64,000 bases of DNA from Mumia sp. ZJ1417 (GTDB lineage Bacteria; Actinomycetota; Actinomycetes; Propionibacteriales; Nocardioidaceae), in the NCBI RefSeq assembly GCF_014127285.1, contig NZ_CP059901.1, positions 186,001-250,000 on the forward strand, read 5' to 3'. The stretch's first letter is position 1, and the number at the start of each line of letters is the position of its first letter. Shown piece after piece: positions 16,272 to 24,070 of the stretch. Both the position numbers and the translations under genes were made by a program. The notes under the pieces were generated by a model that saw nothing but the letters and a program-made list of their open reading frames with translations, was not told the DNA's origin and made no database searches.

Positions 16272-17588
16272 TCAGGATCGGCGGTGCGCTCGTGCCGGGA
16301 CAGGCCGGTTCGGTGGCGACGTCCTGGTGTCTGCCTTGGTGCTCGCCAGGCGACGTTCGGCGACGGTGATCAGATCGAGGACCTCGGTCGCGAGGTAGGC
16401 CGTCGCGTTGCGCTCGATCGTGAACGTGGTCACCACGCCGGCCTGACGCAGCTCGTCGAGTGCAGTACTGGCCGCAGGGAAGGAGACGTCGAGGATCCGC
16501 TGGAGCGTCGACGCGGTCACCACCGGCGCCTCGGGCAAGAGGCGCAGGAGCCGTGCGCTAGCCGAGTCGGCCCGCGGGGTCGCTCGGCGGCCGATCGACT
16601 CGCGATGGGAGGCGACCCTCGCGGTCCATGCGGCACGGAGTGCCTCGACCTGCTCAGCGAGATCGGCGGACTGGGCCGCTGCCGACTCCGCGGCTTCGAC
16701 GAACGTCGAGATCCAGGCCCTCACGCCAGCGATCGACCCGGCCTCTGCGGGATCACCGTCGTACCGGTACGCGACCAGGCCCGCGACATATCGATCCCGC
16801 CATGTGGAGAGGACCAGGCTGATCGGGAGGATCGCGGTCGTCATCAGCCCGCGACGGGCGAGAACGGTATGGATCAAAGCGCGTCCCACGCGACCGTTTC
16901 CGTCGGTGAACGGGTGGATCGTCTCGAACTGCGCGTGCACGAGTGCGGCCTGCACGAGGGGTGAGTGCGCCGCTCCGTTCATGTCATCGACCAGGTCAGA
17001 CATGAGGTCGCTCACGAGCTCGGCTGGTGGCGGAACGAATTCGGCGTCGATCGGATGCCAGTCCGAGCCGCCGATCCAGTTCTGCACGGTGCGCAGGCCA
17101 TGGTGATGCTCGTTCTCGGGCATCAGGGCGCGATGCAGCTCGATGATGTCGTCGACGGTCACCTCTTTCGCGTCGACGAGGGCAGACGTGGCCTCCCGGA
17201 CGACGGTCATGTTGTTCGCGACCAGCTGTGCCTGCTCGCTCACGCCGCGGACATGCTCGCTTCGGCCGAGCTCGGCCAGGGCAACCTGCTTCGCGGACGG
17301 TGTGACGCCCTCGATCCGGGAGCTGGCGATCGCCTCGGACCGAAGCAGGAACCGGGCGATCGAGGCCAGGCTCTCGGCGCCGGGGGCGTTGAGAGCGCGA
17401 ACGGCACGTTCGGCGTCAGCGATCGTGCGCGCGAGTCTCGAGTCCAGAGTGAGCGGGCGCGCCTCGAGCGGGTCGGGTATATAGCGCAGGTAGGCGCCGG
17501 TACGCCGGTCGCGACGCGGAACGCCCTCGACGACAGTGGGTTGCCACTGCCCTTCGGACCAGCCAGCCACTGTGGAATATCCTTTCAT
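16272..17588 (-). CDS. Fic family protein, class II (N-terminal inhibitory helix), with C-terminal winged helix
   Basis: A 438-residue protein. The Fic active site HPFTDGNGRVGR (H225-R236) is complete, so it should transfer AMP or another nucleotide moiety to a target protein. Residues 89-94 (SSRIEG) match the (S/T)xxxE(G/N) motif of the inhibitory helix, with E93 expected to block productive ATP binding; its N-terminal position makes this a class II Fic. The N-terminal domain is of the Fic_N type. The last roughly 90 residues (LLPEAPVVTASTLQRILDVS, then AASTALDELRQAGVV) form a winged helix that could bind DNA. The ATG at 17586-17588 has GAGGG 8-9 bases upstream. An inverted repeat at 17601-17630 lies just before the gene, which suggests autoregulation. 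No separate toxin or antitoxin gene is adjacent. Confidence 0.88.
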   Translation of the reverse strand: MKGYSTVAGWSEGQWQPTVVEGVPRRDRRTGAYLRYIPDPLEARPLTLDSRLARTIADAERAVRALNAPGAESLASIARFLLRSEAIASSRIEGVTPSAKQVALAELGRSEHVRGVSEQAQLVANNMTVVREATSALVDAKEVTVDDIIELHRALMPENEHHHGLRTVQNWIGGSDWHPIDAEFVPPPAELVSDLMSDLVDDMNGAAHSPLVQAALVHAQFETIHPFTDGNGRVGRALIHTVLARRGLMTTAILPISLVLSTWRDRYVAGLVAYRYDGDPAEAGSIAGVRAWISTFVEAAESAAAQSADLAEQVEALRAAWTARVASHRESIGRRATPRADSASARLLRLLPEAPVVTASTLQRILDVSFPAASTALDELRQAGVVTTFTIERNATAYLATEVLDLITVAERRLASTKADTRTSPPNRPVPARAHRRS

Positions 17589-17600
17589 CGCTCGGCCCTC

Positions 17601-17630
17601 GATTAAAGGAAGAGTATCTAAACTTTAATC
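17601..17630. promoter_or_regulatory. Operator-like inverted repeat upstream of the Fic gene
   Basis: GATTAAAG (17601-17608) and CTTTAATC (17623-17630) are perfect 8-bp arms around 14 bases. The stretch is AT-rich in a very GC-rich background and begins 13 bases before the Fic start, so it probably covers the promoter. The winged helix of the Fic protein itself is a candidate reader. Confidence 0.6.
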
Positions 17631-17650
17631 AAGAGGGCAAGTGTGAAAGG

Positions 17651-18187
17651 TTATTCGCTTATCCTGTCGAAGGGTCTGGCGTAGCGGAAGTGGCCGGCGA
17701 GCCCGGCGTACGAGGTGAGGGTGCGGACCTGGAAGTAGTCGCCCCATGCAGGCTCTGGGGCGACGATGTCGAGCGACGCTGCGGGGACGAAGCCGAAACG
17801 GCGGTAATAGGCAGGCTCGCCGAGCAGTCCCACCACCGACTCGGCGAGTGCGTCGGCGCCTCCGAGCACGGCGTGCATGAGCGCTGAGCCGACACTCGTG
17901 CGCTGCAGGCGCGGGAGAACGCTGAGGGGCCCGAGGCCCAGAGCTGGACGGCCATCGACCTCGGCTCGCGTGGCGATGACGTGGCCCACGACCTGGTCGC
18001 CCTCGACAGCCACGAGGGACAGCTCCGGAATCCATCCGGCATCGTCACGCAGCCACGAGATCAGCGTCGCCTCGCCCGGATCACCTCCGGGCTCTACGGG
18101 CGGTGCGCTGTGCTCGGCGGTACGGAACGCCGCAGCGGTCACCATGCGTACGGCCTCGATGTCGGCAGGTACCTCACGTCGGATCAT
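17651..18187 (-). CDS. GNAT family N-acetyltransferase (YhbS-like)
   Basis: A 178-residue protein from the ATG at 18185-18187 (MIRREVPADIEAV). The GNAT core is clear: the N-terminal IRREVPADIEAVRMVTAAAF helix, VVGHVIATR in strand 4, and LGLGPLSVLPRLQRTSVGSALMHA in which LSVLPRLQRTSVGSAL takes the place of the acetyl-CoA-binding V.P..Q..G.G..L loop. The C-terminal YYRRFGFVPA is typical of YhbS-like enzymes. It should acetylate a small molecule or protein; the substrate cannot be told. The longer frame starts 15 codons upstream with no better ribosome site. The stop lies 63 bases before the Fic start on the same strand; they may not share a transcript. Confidence 0.8.
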   Translation of the reverse strand: MIRREVPADIEAVRMVTAAAFRTAEHSAPPVEPGGDPGEATLISWLRDDAGWIPELSLVAVEGDQVVGHVIATRAEVDGRPALGLGPLSVLPRLQRTSVGSALMHAVLGGADALAESVVGLLGEPAYYRRFGFVPAASLDIVAPEPAWGDYFQVRTLTSYAGLAGHFRYARPFDRISE

Positions 18188-18262
18188 CACCGCGACACCA
18201 TCGATCCCTGGCCCGGCCGCCGTCAACGCCATTTCGTGGGCGACGGTCGGGGCGTCTGCGAC

Positions 18263-18610
18263 TCACATCGTCAGGAACGGCGTGAACAGCTGGACGGGAC
18301 CCTCGTCGCTCAGGTTCCCACGGATCTCGGCGTTCGGGTCGCCGAGGAGCTCGCCGTGCACCGAGCCCGTCGCGATCACCGGCTCCATGAGGTGGGCGAG
18401 GTTCGCCGAGTGCGCCAGGAGAGCCTCGGAGTCGCGGTAGCGCTCGATGACGATCGCCTCGGTCTCGTCGGCGTTGAAGTAGACGCTGTACTCGAGGGTG
18501 CCGGGTTCCTTGGCCCGGACGATCTCCATGGCCTGCTCGGACAGGCGCTTGAACTCCTCGACGTCGCCGTCGCGGAAGTCGAACCGCGCGATACCGATGA
18601 GGTCATTCAT
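18263..18610 (-). CDS. Small ABM-fold (antibiotic biosynthesis monooxygenase) protein
   Basis: 115 residues with the pattern of ABM/YgiN-like dimeric ferredoxin-fold proteins: IARFDFRDGDVEEFKRLSEQ, then RAKEPGTLEYSVYFNADETE and the helix with LLAHSANLAHLMEPV. Members include quinol monooxygenases and heme-degrading or stress-related proteins; without extra residues the reaction cannot be assigned. It is upstream of the GNAT gene on the same strand with a gap of 75 bases. The divergent alpha/beta hydrolase gene starts 90 bases away on the other side, so the two share a promoter region. Confidence 0.75.
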   Translation of the reverse strand: MNDLIGIARFDFRDGDVEEFKRLSEQAMEIVRAKEPGTLEYSVYFNADETEAIVIERYRDSEALLAHSANLAHLMEPVIATGSVHGELLGDPNAEIRGNLSDEGPVQLFTPFLTM

Positions 18611-18699
18611 TGTTTCGTCCCTTCGTTGCGGGTGTGTACAGGAGGAGAGCGGAGCCGAGGTCGGCTTCTCGACATCGCTCCACGTCCTACTGTGGGGCG

Positions 18700-19206
18700 A
18701 TGGGGGTTCTCTTCGTCCACGGCGCGGGTGGTTATCGAGACGATCGAGTCCTGGCCGACGCGCTCGGTGACGTGCTCCGTGCTCCCGTGGACTACCCGCA
18801 ACTGCCCGACGAGGACATGTCTGTGGAGGCGTGGGCCGGCCCCCTCAGAGAGCGGCTGGCCGGGCTCAGTGCCGACGACGTCGTCATCGGTCACTCGTTC
18901 GGGGCGACCATCCTGCAGTGGGTGCTTCCCGAGGATGGGTGGGCGCCGACGAGAGCCTTGCTGCTCGCGATGCCGGACTGGAGTCCGGACGGGTGGGACG
19001 CCGCGCAGTACGTGTACGACGGGCCGGAGCCGCGGATGCGTGTCTCGCTGCACCACTGTCGTGACGACGAGGTGGTGCCGTACGAGCATCTGGCGCTGAA
19101 CGCCGTACGGATGCCCTCGGCGCGCACGGTCGCGCACCCTGCGGGCGGCCACCAGTTCGTGGGGCTGGCTGGGGCGATCGCGGAGGACGTGCGCGGCGGG
19201 CGGTGA
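18700..19206 (+). CDS. Small alpha/beta hydrolase (RBBP9/YdeN-like)
   Basis: A 168-residue single-domain hydrolase. The start is MGVLFVHGAGG, where HGAGG is the oxyanion-side loop after strand 3. GHSFGA (about 67-72) is the nucleophile elbow, CRDDEVVPYEH (about 123-133) holds the acid, and HPAGGHQFVG (about 146-155) holds the catalytic His. This size and order match the RBBP9/YdeN serine-hydrolase family, whose substrates are mostly unknown. The ATG at 18700 is chosen since the fold begins immediately; upstream in-frame sequence does not look like protein. It is divergent from the ABM gene. Confidence 0.8.
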   Translation: MGVLFVHGAGGYRDDRVLADALGDVLRAPVDYPQLPDEDMSVEAWAGPLRERLAGLSADDVVIGHSFGATILQWVLPEDGWAPTRALLLAMPDWSPDGWDAAQYVYDGPEPRMRVSLHHCRDDEVVPYEHLALNAVRMPSARTVAHPAGGHQFVGLAGAIAEDVRGGR

Positions 19207-19238
19207 GGGAATCTCGATACGGACTCCTCCCGCAGGAA

Positions 19239-20024
19239 CTACTGCGGGTCGCGATTGAACTGCGCCATCGACCAGACGTAGCCGAGCAGTGCGAGGCCCA
19301 GGCACCAGCCCATCGCAAGCCATCCGCTGTTGCCGATCTCGCCGCCGAGGAGCAGACCGCGCAGGGTCTCGATCGCGGGGGTGAAGGGCTGATACTCGGC
19401 GATCGGACGAAACCAGCCGGGCATCGCGTCGAGGGGGACGAACGCGCTGGACAGGAGCGGCAGGAGGATCAGCGGCATCGCGTTGTTGCTGGCAGCCTCG
19501 GCGCTCGGGCTGCCGATGCCCATGCCGACGGCGATCCAGGTGAGCGCCGTGGCGAAGAGCACGAGCAGCCCGAGCGCTGCCAGCCATTCGCCCACGCCGG
19601 CGTCGGTCGACCGGAAGCTGAGGGCCACGGCGATGGCGGCGACCAGGACCACACTCATGATCGACTGCAGGACGCTGCCGACGACGTGTCCGAAAAGGAC
19701 GGATCCGCGGTGGATCGCCATCGTACGGAAGCGGGCGACGATGCCCTCGGTCATGTCCGTCGAGACCGACACCGCAGTGCCGATCACGGTGCTGCCGATG
19801 GTCATCAGCAAGATGCCGGGGACGACGTACGCGATGTAGTCGGCGCGGTCCTGGCCGCCGATGCCCGCGCCCATCACGTCGCCGAAGACGAACACGAAGA
19901 GCAGCAGCAGCATGACCGGGGTGAGCAGCAGGTTCAGGGTGAGGGACGGATAGCGCCGAGCATGGAGGAGGTTGCGGCGCAGCATCGTGGACGAGTCGCG
20001 TACGGCGAGGGAGAGGGAGCTCAT
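19239..20024 (-). CDS. ABC-2 type transporter permease (DrrB-like)
   Basis: 261 residues with six predicted membrane segments, typical of the ABC-2 permease partners of DrrA-type ATPases: about 30-50 (LTLNLLLTPVMLLLLFVFVF), 62-85, 107-135, 142-165, 170-190 and 225-250. The cytoplasmic loop SVSTDMTEGIVARFRTMAIH is the coupling-helix region of this family. It overlaps the preceding ATPase gene by four bases (ATGA), so the two are translationally coupled and form an exporter for a drug, lipid or peptide not known from sequence. Confidence 0.87.
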   Translation of the reverse strand: MSSLSLAVRDSSTMLRRNLLHARRYPSLTLNLLLTPVMLLLLFVFVFGDVMGAGIGGQDRADYIAYVVPGILLMTIGSTVIGTAVSVSTDMTEGIVARFRTMAIHRGSVLFGHVVGSVLQSIMSVVLVAAIAVALSFRSTDAGVGEWLAALGLLVLFATALTWIAVGMGIGSPSAEAASNNAMPLILLPLLSSAFVPLDAMPGWFRPIAEYQPFTPAIETLRGLLLGGEIGNSGWLAMGWCLGLALLGYVWSMAQFNRDPQ

Positions 20025-20980
20025 CGGACAGCCTCCTTGGGCTGGGTAAGGGCGAAGAAGACGTCGTCGAGGTCGGGGGTGTGGATGGTCAGCTCGTCGG
20101 CGGCGATCCCGGCCGAGTCGAGGCGGTCGAGGATCGAGCGGAGCTCGTACTGACTTCCGCCGCTCGGGATCTGCAGTGACAGCGAGTCGTCGTCATGGGT
20201 CGAGTCGTGGAGCGCGACGGTGGCGCTCCGGTACGCGGCAGGGTCGGTGAAGCGCAGCCGTATGTGCCCGCCCGGGATGAGCCGCTTGAGCTCGGCGGCA
20301 GTCCCCTCGGCGACGATCTTGCCGTCGTTGAGCACGGCGATGCGGTCGGCGAGCTCGTCGGCCTCCTCGAGGTACTGCGTGGTGAGGAAGATCGTGACGC
20401 CGTCGGAGACGAGCTCACGGATGATCTGCCACATGTTGTGTCGGCTGCGCGGGTCGAGGCCCGTGGTCGGCTCGTCCAGGAAGATGATCCGCGGGCCGCC
20501 CACCAGGGTCATCGCGATGTCGAGACGGCGCCTCATGCCGCCGGAGTAGGTGGAGGCCGGCTTCTTCGCGGCGTCGAGCAGGTCGAAGCGCTCCAGCAGC
20601 TCAGCCGCGGTACGGCGACCGTCCTGCTTGGACAGGTGGTGCAGGTCCGCCATGAGGAGCATGTTCTCCTCGCCGGTGATCAACCCGTCGACGGCGGAGA
20701 ACTGCCCCGTGACGCCGATCGCGGCGCGGACCGCCTGAGGGTCGGCGGTGAGGTCGTGGCCCCCGATGCGGATCTCACCGGAACCGTCGCCGGCACAGAT
20801 GAGGGTCGAGAGGATCTTGACCACGGTGGTCTTGCCGGCGCCGTTCGGGCCGAGCAGGGAGAAGATCGTTCCTTCCGCGACGGCCAGGTCGATGCCGTCG
20901 AGCACGACCTTGTCGCCGTACGACTTGCGCAGCCCGTACGCGGCGATGGCCGGATGGGAGTGGACGGTGGGAGTGCTCAT
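20021..20980 (-). CDS. ABC transporter ATPase (DrrA-like)
   Basis: 319 residues. Walker A is GPNGAGKTT (about 44-52), the signature is YSGGMRRRLDIAM, Walker B is IIFLDEPTTGLDP, followed by the switch His in TTQYLEEADEL (Gln in place of the His, as in many DrrA-like ATPases). The C-terminal domain (about 230-319) ends in LDDVFFALTQPKEAVR, the usual DrrA tail. It is the middle gene of the minus-strand set: DUF4097 gene upstream (gap 41 bases), permease downstream with ATGA overlap. A paralogous ATPase lies at 24439-25215. Confidence 0.9.
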   Translation of the reverse strand: MSTPTVHSHPAIAAYGLRKSYGDKVVLDGIDLAVAEGTIFSLLGPNGAGKTTVVKILSTLICAGDGSGEIRIGGHDLTADPQAVRAAIGVTGQFSAVDGLITGEENMLLMADLHHLSKQDGRRTAAELLERFDLLDAAKKPASTYSGGMRRRLDIAMTLVGGPRIIFLDEPTTGLDPRSRHNMWQIIRELVSDGVTIFLTTQYLEEADELADRIAVLNDGKIVAEGTAAELKRLIPGGHIRLRFTDPAAYRSATVALHDSTHDDDSLSLQIPSGGSQYELRSILDRLDSAGIAADELTIHTPDLDDVFFALTQPKEAVR

Positions 20981-21021
20981 GAGGGGTTCTCCTGCAGAGG
21001 CTGCGGGTTCGGAGGTACGGG

Positions 21022-21693
21022 TCAGATGCTGCGAGCGACGACGTCGCCGTACGACGTGGTGGCGTGGATGCTCACGGCGGCGTCGGGACCGTCGGCGTTC
21101 ATGAGCGTGTTGGTGATCCGGCCGTAGGCAGTGCCGGCGTCGAGCGTGGCCGAGACGCCGGCCGCGGCGGTGACGGACACGTTTCCGGCCTCGGTGCGGA
21201 GCACGAGCGCACCGCGGGTTGCCTCAGCGACGCTGATGTCGCCCTTGACGGTGCTGATCTCAGCGGCTCCGCCCAGGCGGCCGACCGAGACGTCGCCTGC
21301 CTGGAGCGTCAGGCGGACGCCCGCGGTCTCGTCGAGCTTGATCGAGCCCGCCGCACCGTCGAACTCCACGTCGCCGAGCCGTCCCACGCCACGCAGCTCG
21401 GCGCTGGCCGCCTTGGCCTCGACGCGGGAGCCGACGGGCAGCTGGACCGTCACCTCGACGGAACCGGAGCTGCCGAGGATCTGGTTCTTCGGGGCAGGGG
21501 CGTTGATCCGAAGGACTCCGTCGACGTAGTCGACCGTGGTCTGCTCCGCGGCCTTCACGTCGCGGCTCTTCGAGGCGTCTGACGGGCGGACCTCGACCTT
21601 GGCGTCGGCGCGGTCGGTGGCGATGAGCTGGATGCGGCCGGCGGGGATGTCGACGACGGCGGTGATCGGGGCGGTGGTGGCGAAGGTCTTCAT
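21022..21693 (-). CDS. DUF4097-type beta-strand repeat protein
   Basis: 223 residues without a signal peptide. The sequence runs as short alternating strands with regular Gly/Asp turns (GDVEFDGAAGSIKLDETAGV, then RLTLQAGDVSVGRLGG), the pattern of DUF4097 left-handed beta-helix or adhesin-like proteins. Such genes often sit beside two-component or MarR regulators and DrrAB exporters in actinobacteria and may act as a sensor or shield for membrane stress; the role is unproven. It is the first gene of the operon leading to the DrrAB pair and faces the GbsR/MarR-like regulator across a motif-rich spacer. The ATG at 21691-21693 has AGGAGCTC-like spacing upstream (CAGGAGCTCACC). Confidence 0.82.
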   Translation of the reverse strand: MKTFATTAPITAVVDIPAGRIQLIATDRADAKVEVRPSDASKSRDVKAAEQTTVDYVDGVLRINAPAPKNQILGSSGSVEVTVQLPVGSRVEAKAASAELRGVGRLGDVEFDGAAGSIKLDETAGVRLTLQAGDVSVGRLGGAAEISTVKGDISVAEATRGALVLRTEAGNVSVTAAAGVSATLDAGTAYGRITNTLMNADGPDAAVSIHATTSYGDVVARSI

Positions 21694-21751
21694 GGTGAGC
21701 TCCTGTGTGTTTGCTGTCTGTGGTCGGTGTTTCTGACAAGTGAAACGCTAC

Positions 21752-21873
21752 GTTGCTTTTCTGAAACTGGCAACAACCAAGTTGCACTGAAACCGAGTCC
21801 TCCCAGGTCACAGGCATGAAATGGTTGCAATGAGTCTCAAGCGAAATGCAACGCCGCGTTATCAACGTTGCAA
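21752..21873. promoter_or_regulatory. Divergent operator region with six GTTGC/GCAAC motifs
   Basis: Between the DUF4097 gene and the divergent regulator, GTTGC occurs at 21752, 21781, 21824 and 21867, and its complement GCAAC at 21770 and 21848. Pairs form inverted repeats (GCAAC-6-GTTGC at 21770-21785; GTTGCAA with TGCAAC at 21824-21852). The spacer is AT-richer than its surroundings. A likely multi-site operator for the GbsR/MarR-like regulator at 21945. Confidence 0.65.
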
Positions 21874-21944
21874 TGTTCTGCCGATGAACGCTATGGTTCC
21901 GGTACGGAAGTGACGACATGTGTCGCTCGACGAAGGAGATCGCG

Positions 21945-22655
21945 ATGCCGGGAGGCAGACTCACCCCGCAGGAGCGTCAGCAGATCGCGTTGGGGTTGGC
22001 CGACGGCCTCGCCTATGCCGAGATCGGTCGGCGTCTGGACCGACCGACGTCGACGATCACGCGAGAGGTGATGCGCAACGGCGGGCCCACCGCCTATCGC
22101 CCCGACCTCGCGCAGCGGGCGACCCAACGCCGCACCCAGCGGCGCAAGAAGCCGGCATCCGGCGAGGCGGCGGCGTTCCCGCAGGCCCACGGGCGCGACG
22201 CCGAGGCTGTACGCGACTTCGAAGAGACCCTCACCACCGTCCTGATGGCGGCGGGCACGCCCAAGATGATGGCGCGGGTCCAGGCCTGTCTCTACACCAC
22301 CGACTCAGGCAGCCTCACTGCGTCCGAGCTCGTCGAGCGCCTGCAGGTCAGTCCGGCGTCGATCTCCAAGGCGATCGCGTTCCTCGAGAGTCAAGGTTTG
22401 GTCCGCCGCGAACCCGGCGACGGTCGTCGCGAACGCTATGTCGTCGATGACGACATCTGGTACCAGTCGATGATGGCGAGCGTCGAGTCCCTCGCTCAGG
22501 TCATCACGGTCGCGAGAGAGGGGGTCGGTGTTCTGGGTCCGGAGACCCCGGCCGCCACCCGCCTCGAGAACGTCGCCCGCTTCCTCGACTTCGTCGGCGA
22601 GAGCATCGCCCGCGCCGCCGAGCAGGCCCGCGACGTCCTCTCCGTGAAGCGGTGA
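21945..22655 (+). CDS. GbsR/MarR-like regulator with an extra N-terminal helix-turn-helix
   Basis: The ATG at 21945 is preceded by AAGGAGAT with a 5-base spacer, giving 236 residues. Residues 1-45 (RLTPQERQQIALGLADGLAY, then AEIGRRLDRPTSTITREV) are a helix-turn-helix like the one in front of IS30-type transposases. The later part (about 105-160: SGSLTASELVERLQVSPASI, then SKAIAFLESQGLVRREPG) is a GbsR/MarR winged helix, and the C-terminal helices (ESLAQVITVAREGVGV onward) should dimerise. Two DNA-binding modules in one chain fit the many half-sites in the spacer with the divergent DUF4097-DrrAB operon, its probable target. Confidence 0.85.
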   Translation: MPGGRLTPQERQQIALGLADGLAYAEIGRRLDRPTSTITREVMRNGGPTAYRPDLAQRATQRRTQRRKKPASGEAAAFPQAHGRDAEAVRDFEETLTTVLMAAGTPKMMARVQACLYTTDSGSLTASELVERLQVSPASISKAIAFLESQGLVRREPGDGRRERYVVDDDIWYQSMMASVESLAQVITVAREGVGVLGPETPAATRLENVARFLDFVGESIARAAEQARDVLSVKR

Positions 22656-22720
22656 CGGCTGCCGGTCGTGATGCCGAGATCGTGAACTGCGGCTCACTTT
22701 GACCACCGCTCCCGCGGCGG

Positions 22721-23209
22721 TCAGGGCAGCCGCGCCTCTGGCGTCCGCAGGAACGCCTCGATCCGGTCGAACGCGCCCCTCCAGACCTCGCCGGTGAAGA
22801 AGTCGCGGACCTCTGGCGTGGGCAGGCCCGTCTGGACCGCGGTCATCAGCGTGCCGTCGCCGTCGGGCTCGAACGTGACCTCGACGCGGGACGTCATCGT
22901 CGACCCGCTCGGATCGGATCCGGTCGACTCGGTCACGAGACGGTACGGGCGATCGATCTCGAGGAAGGTCTGCACCTCGCGGAACAGCTGGTCGCGGCTC
23001 GGCCCCCAGACCGCAGTCTGCGTGCCGCCGACGCGGAGGTCGACCTCGATCTCGACGATGCCCGGCTCCTCGTCGAGGATGCTGAACCAGGTCTTCTGCT
23101 TCTCGGCGTCGGTGTAGGCGTCAAACGCCTCCTCCGGCGTCGCGGGCAGCCAGCGCGACACCTTCAGCGCCAGCCCCTCGTTCGTGCTCGTGCTCTCGCT
23201 CTCGCTCAT
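22721..23209 (-). CDS. SRPBCC/AHSA1-type domain protein
   Basis: 162 residues from the ATG at 23207-23209 (MSESESTSTNEGLALKVSRW). The fold pattern matches AHSA1-like START-related proteins: VSRWLPATPEEAFDAYTD at the start, KQKTWFSILDEEPGIVEIEV, the GGTQTAVWG turn, and the last helix WRGAFDRIEAFLRTPEARLP. Such proteins bind hydrophobic ligands; many are co-transcribed with a small ArsR regulator, as here. The ATG overlaps the stop of that ArsR gene (ATGA), so the pair is translationally coupled. The ligand is unknown. Confidence 0.85.
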   Translation of the reverse strand: MSESESTSTNEGLALKVSRWLPATPEEAFDAYTDAEKQKTWFSILDEEPGIVEIEVDLRVGGTQTAVWGPSRDQLFREVQTFLEIDRPYRLVTESTGSDPSGSTMTSRVEVTFEPDGDGTLMTAVQTGLPTPEVRDFFTGEVWRGAFDRIEAFLRTPEARLP

Positions 23210-23568
23210 GCCGTCTCCCCCTTGTCGTCCTTGCCGAGGCCCAGCGTGAAGTAGGCCTCCATGCCGTCGAGCCGTCGCTCCCACAGCCTCTGATAGAAGC
23301 TGATCCAGGCCATGGCATCCTCCAGCCGCTCCTCGCCGAGCCGGCACAGCCGCGTACGGCCGACCTTCTCGGTGACAACGAGCCCCGCGTCCTCGAGCAC
23401 GCGGACGTGCTTGGCCATGCCGGTCACCGACATCGCGAACGGAGCGGCCAGCTCGCTCACGGCGGCAGGCCCCTCGGTGAGTCGTACGAGGACCTGCCGC
23501 CGGGTTGGATCGGCGACAGCGGCGAACGCGTCGTCCAAACCATTTTGCTGAACCATGTGGTTCACCAT
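23206..23568 (-). CDS. ArsR-family transcriptional regulator
   Basis: About 120 residues. The winged helix is clear: DAFAAVADPTRRQVLVRLTE, then GPAAVSELAAPFAMSVTGMA and KHVRVLEDAGLVVTEKVGRT. No metal-binding Cys pair is visible, so it probably belongs to the AHSA1-linked, non-metal subgroup. Two in-frame ATGs are possible, at 23566-23568 and 23554-23556; neither has a ribosome site. The inverted repeat TGAACC-ATGT-GGTTCA (23549-23564) overlaps the second ATG and lies just inside the gene when the first is used. It is divergent from the PadR gene. Confidence 0.85.
   Translation of the reverse strand: MVNHMVQQNGLDDAFAAVADPTRRQVLVRLTEGPAAVSELAAPFAMSVTGMAKHVRVLEDAGLVVTEKVGRTRLCRLGEERLEDAMAWISFYQRLWERRLDGMEAYFTLGLGKDDKGETA
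23549..23564. promoter_or_regulatory. Inverted repeat over the ArsR gene start
   Basis: TGAACC and GGTTCA are perfect arms around ATGT; a related half-site (TGAACCGAACGGT) follows at about 23580. Candidate autoregulatory operator of the ArsR protein. If transcription is leaderless from near 23568, repressor binding here would block initiation. Confidence 0.5.
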
Positions 23569-23630
23569 AGCACAACACTGAACCGAACGGTGCAACGTTT
23601 CAGGTCGCGAAAACTGCCGCGAGAAACCCC

Positions 23631-23669
23631 TTGCGCGGGCACTATTCAGCGTTACTATGTACTGGTAGT
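23631..23669 (+). promoter_or_regulatory. Promoter and operator-like repeat of the PadR-DUF1048-ABC operon
   Basis: TTGCGC (23631-23636) and TACTAT (23653-23658) are separated by 16 bases and fit a vegetative promoter. ACTA-8-TAGT (23654-23669) is an inverted repeat over the -10 box, where a PadR repressor would be expected to bind. Confidence 0.5.
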
Positions 23670-23703
23670 CAATGACGCAGAGTAGTGAAAGGAGGTGGCC
23701 TCC

Positions 23704-24069
23704 ATGGGCAAGCAGATGACCGAGATGCTCAAGGGCACGTTGGAGGGGATCGTCCTCGCGATCCTCACCCGGCGACCCGCGTACGGGTACGAGATCACCG
23801 CGTGGTTGCGCGACCAGGGCTTCTCGGAGATCGCCGAGGGCACGGTCTACGCCCTGCTGGTCCGCATCGAGCAGCGCGGCCTCGTCGACGTAGAGAAGGT
23901 CCCGTCCGAGAAGGGCCCGCCGCGCAAGGTCTACTCCCTGAACGCTCAGGGGCAGGTGCACCTCGACGAGTTTTGGACGACCTGGAGCTTCCTCGTCGAA
24001 CGGATCGAGCAGCTCCACACCAACACGGACAACACCGACAACACAGACACGACAGAAGGGGTGCGCTGA
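23704..24069 (+). CDS. PadR-family transcriptional regulator
   Basis: 121 residues from the ATG at 23704, preceded by AAAGGAGGT. The PadR winged helix is complete: KGTLEGIVLAILTRRPAYGY, then EITAWLRDQGFSEIAEGTVY and ALLVRIEQRGLVDVEK. The C-terminal helix WTTWSFLVERIEQL is the dimerisation helix. The tail contains a short Thr/Asn/Asp run (NTDNTDNTDTT) made by a 9-base repeat. Next to it lies a DUF1048 gene, one base after the stop, and then an ABC exporter: a standard set in which PadR represses the exporter until a drug is bound. Confidence 0.9.
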   Translation: MGKQMTEMLKGTLEGIVLAILTRRPAYGYEITAWLRDQGFSEIAEGTVYALLVRIEQRGLVDVEKVPSEKGPPRKVYSLNAQGQVHLDEFWTTWSFLVERIEQLHTNTDNTDNTDTTEGVR

Positions 24070-24070
24070 G

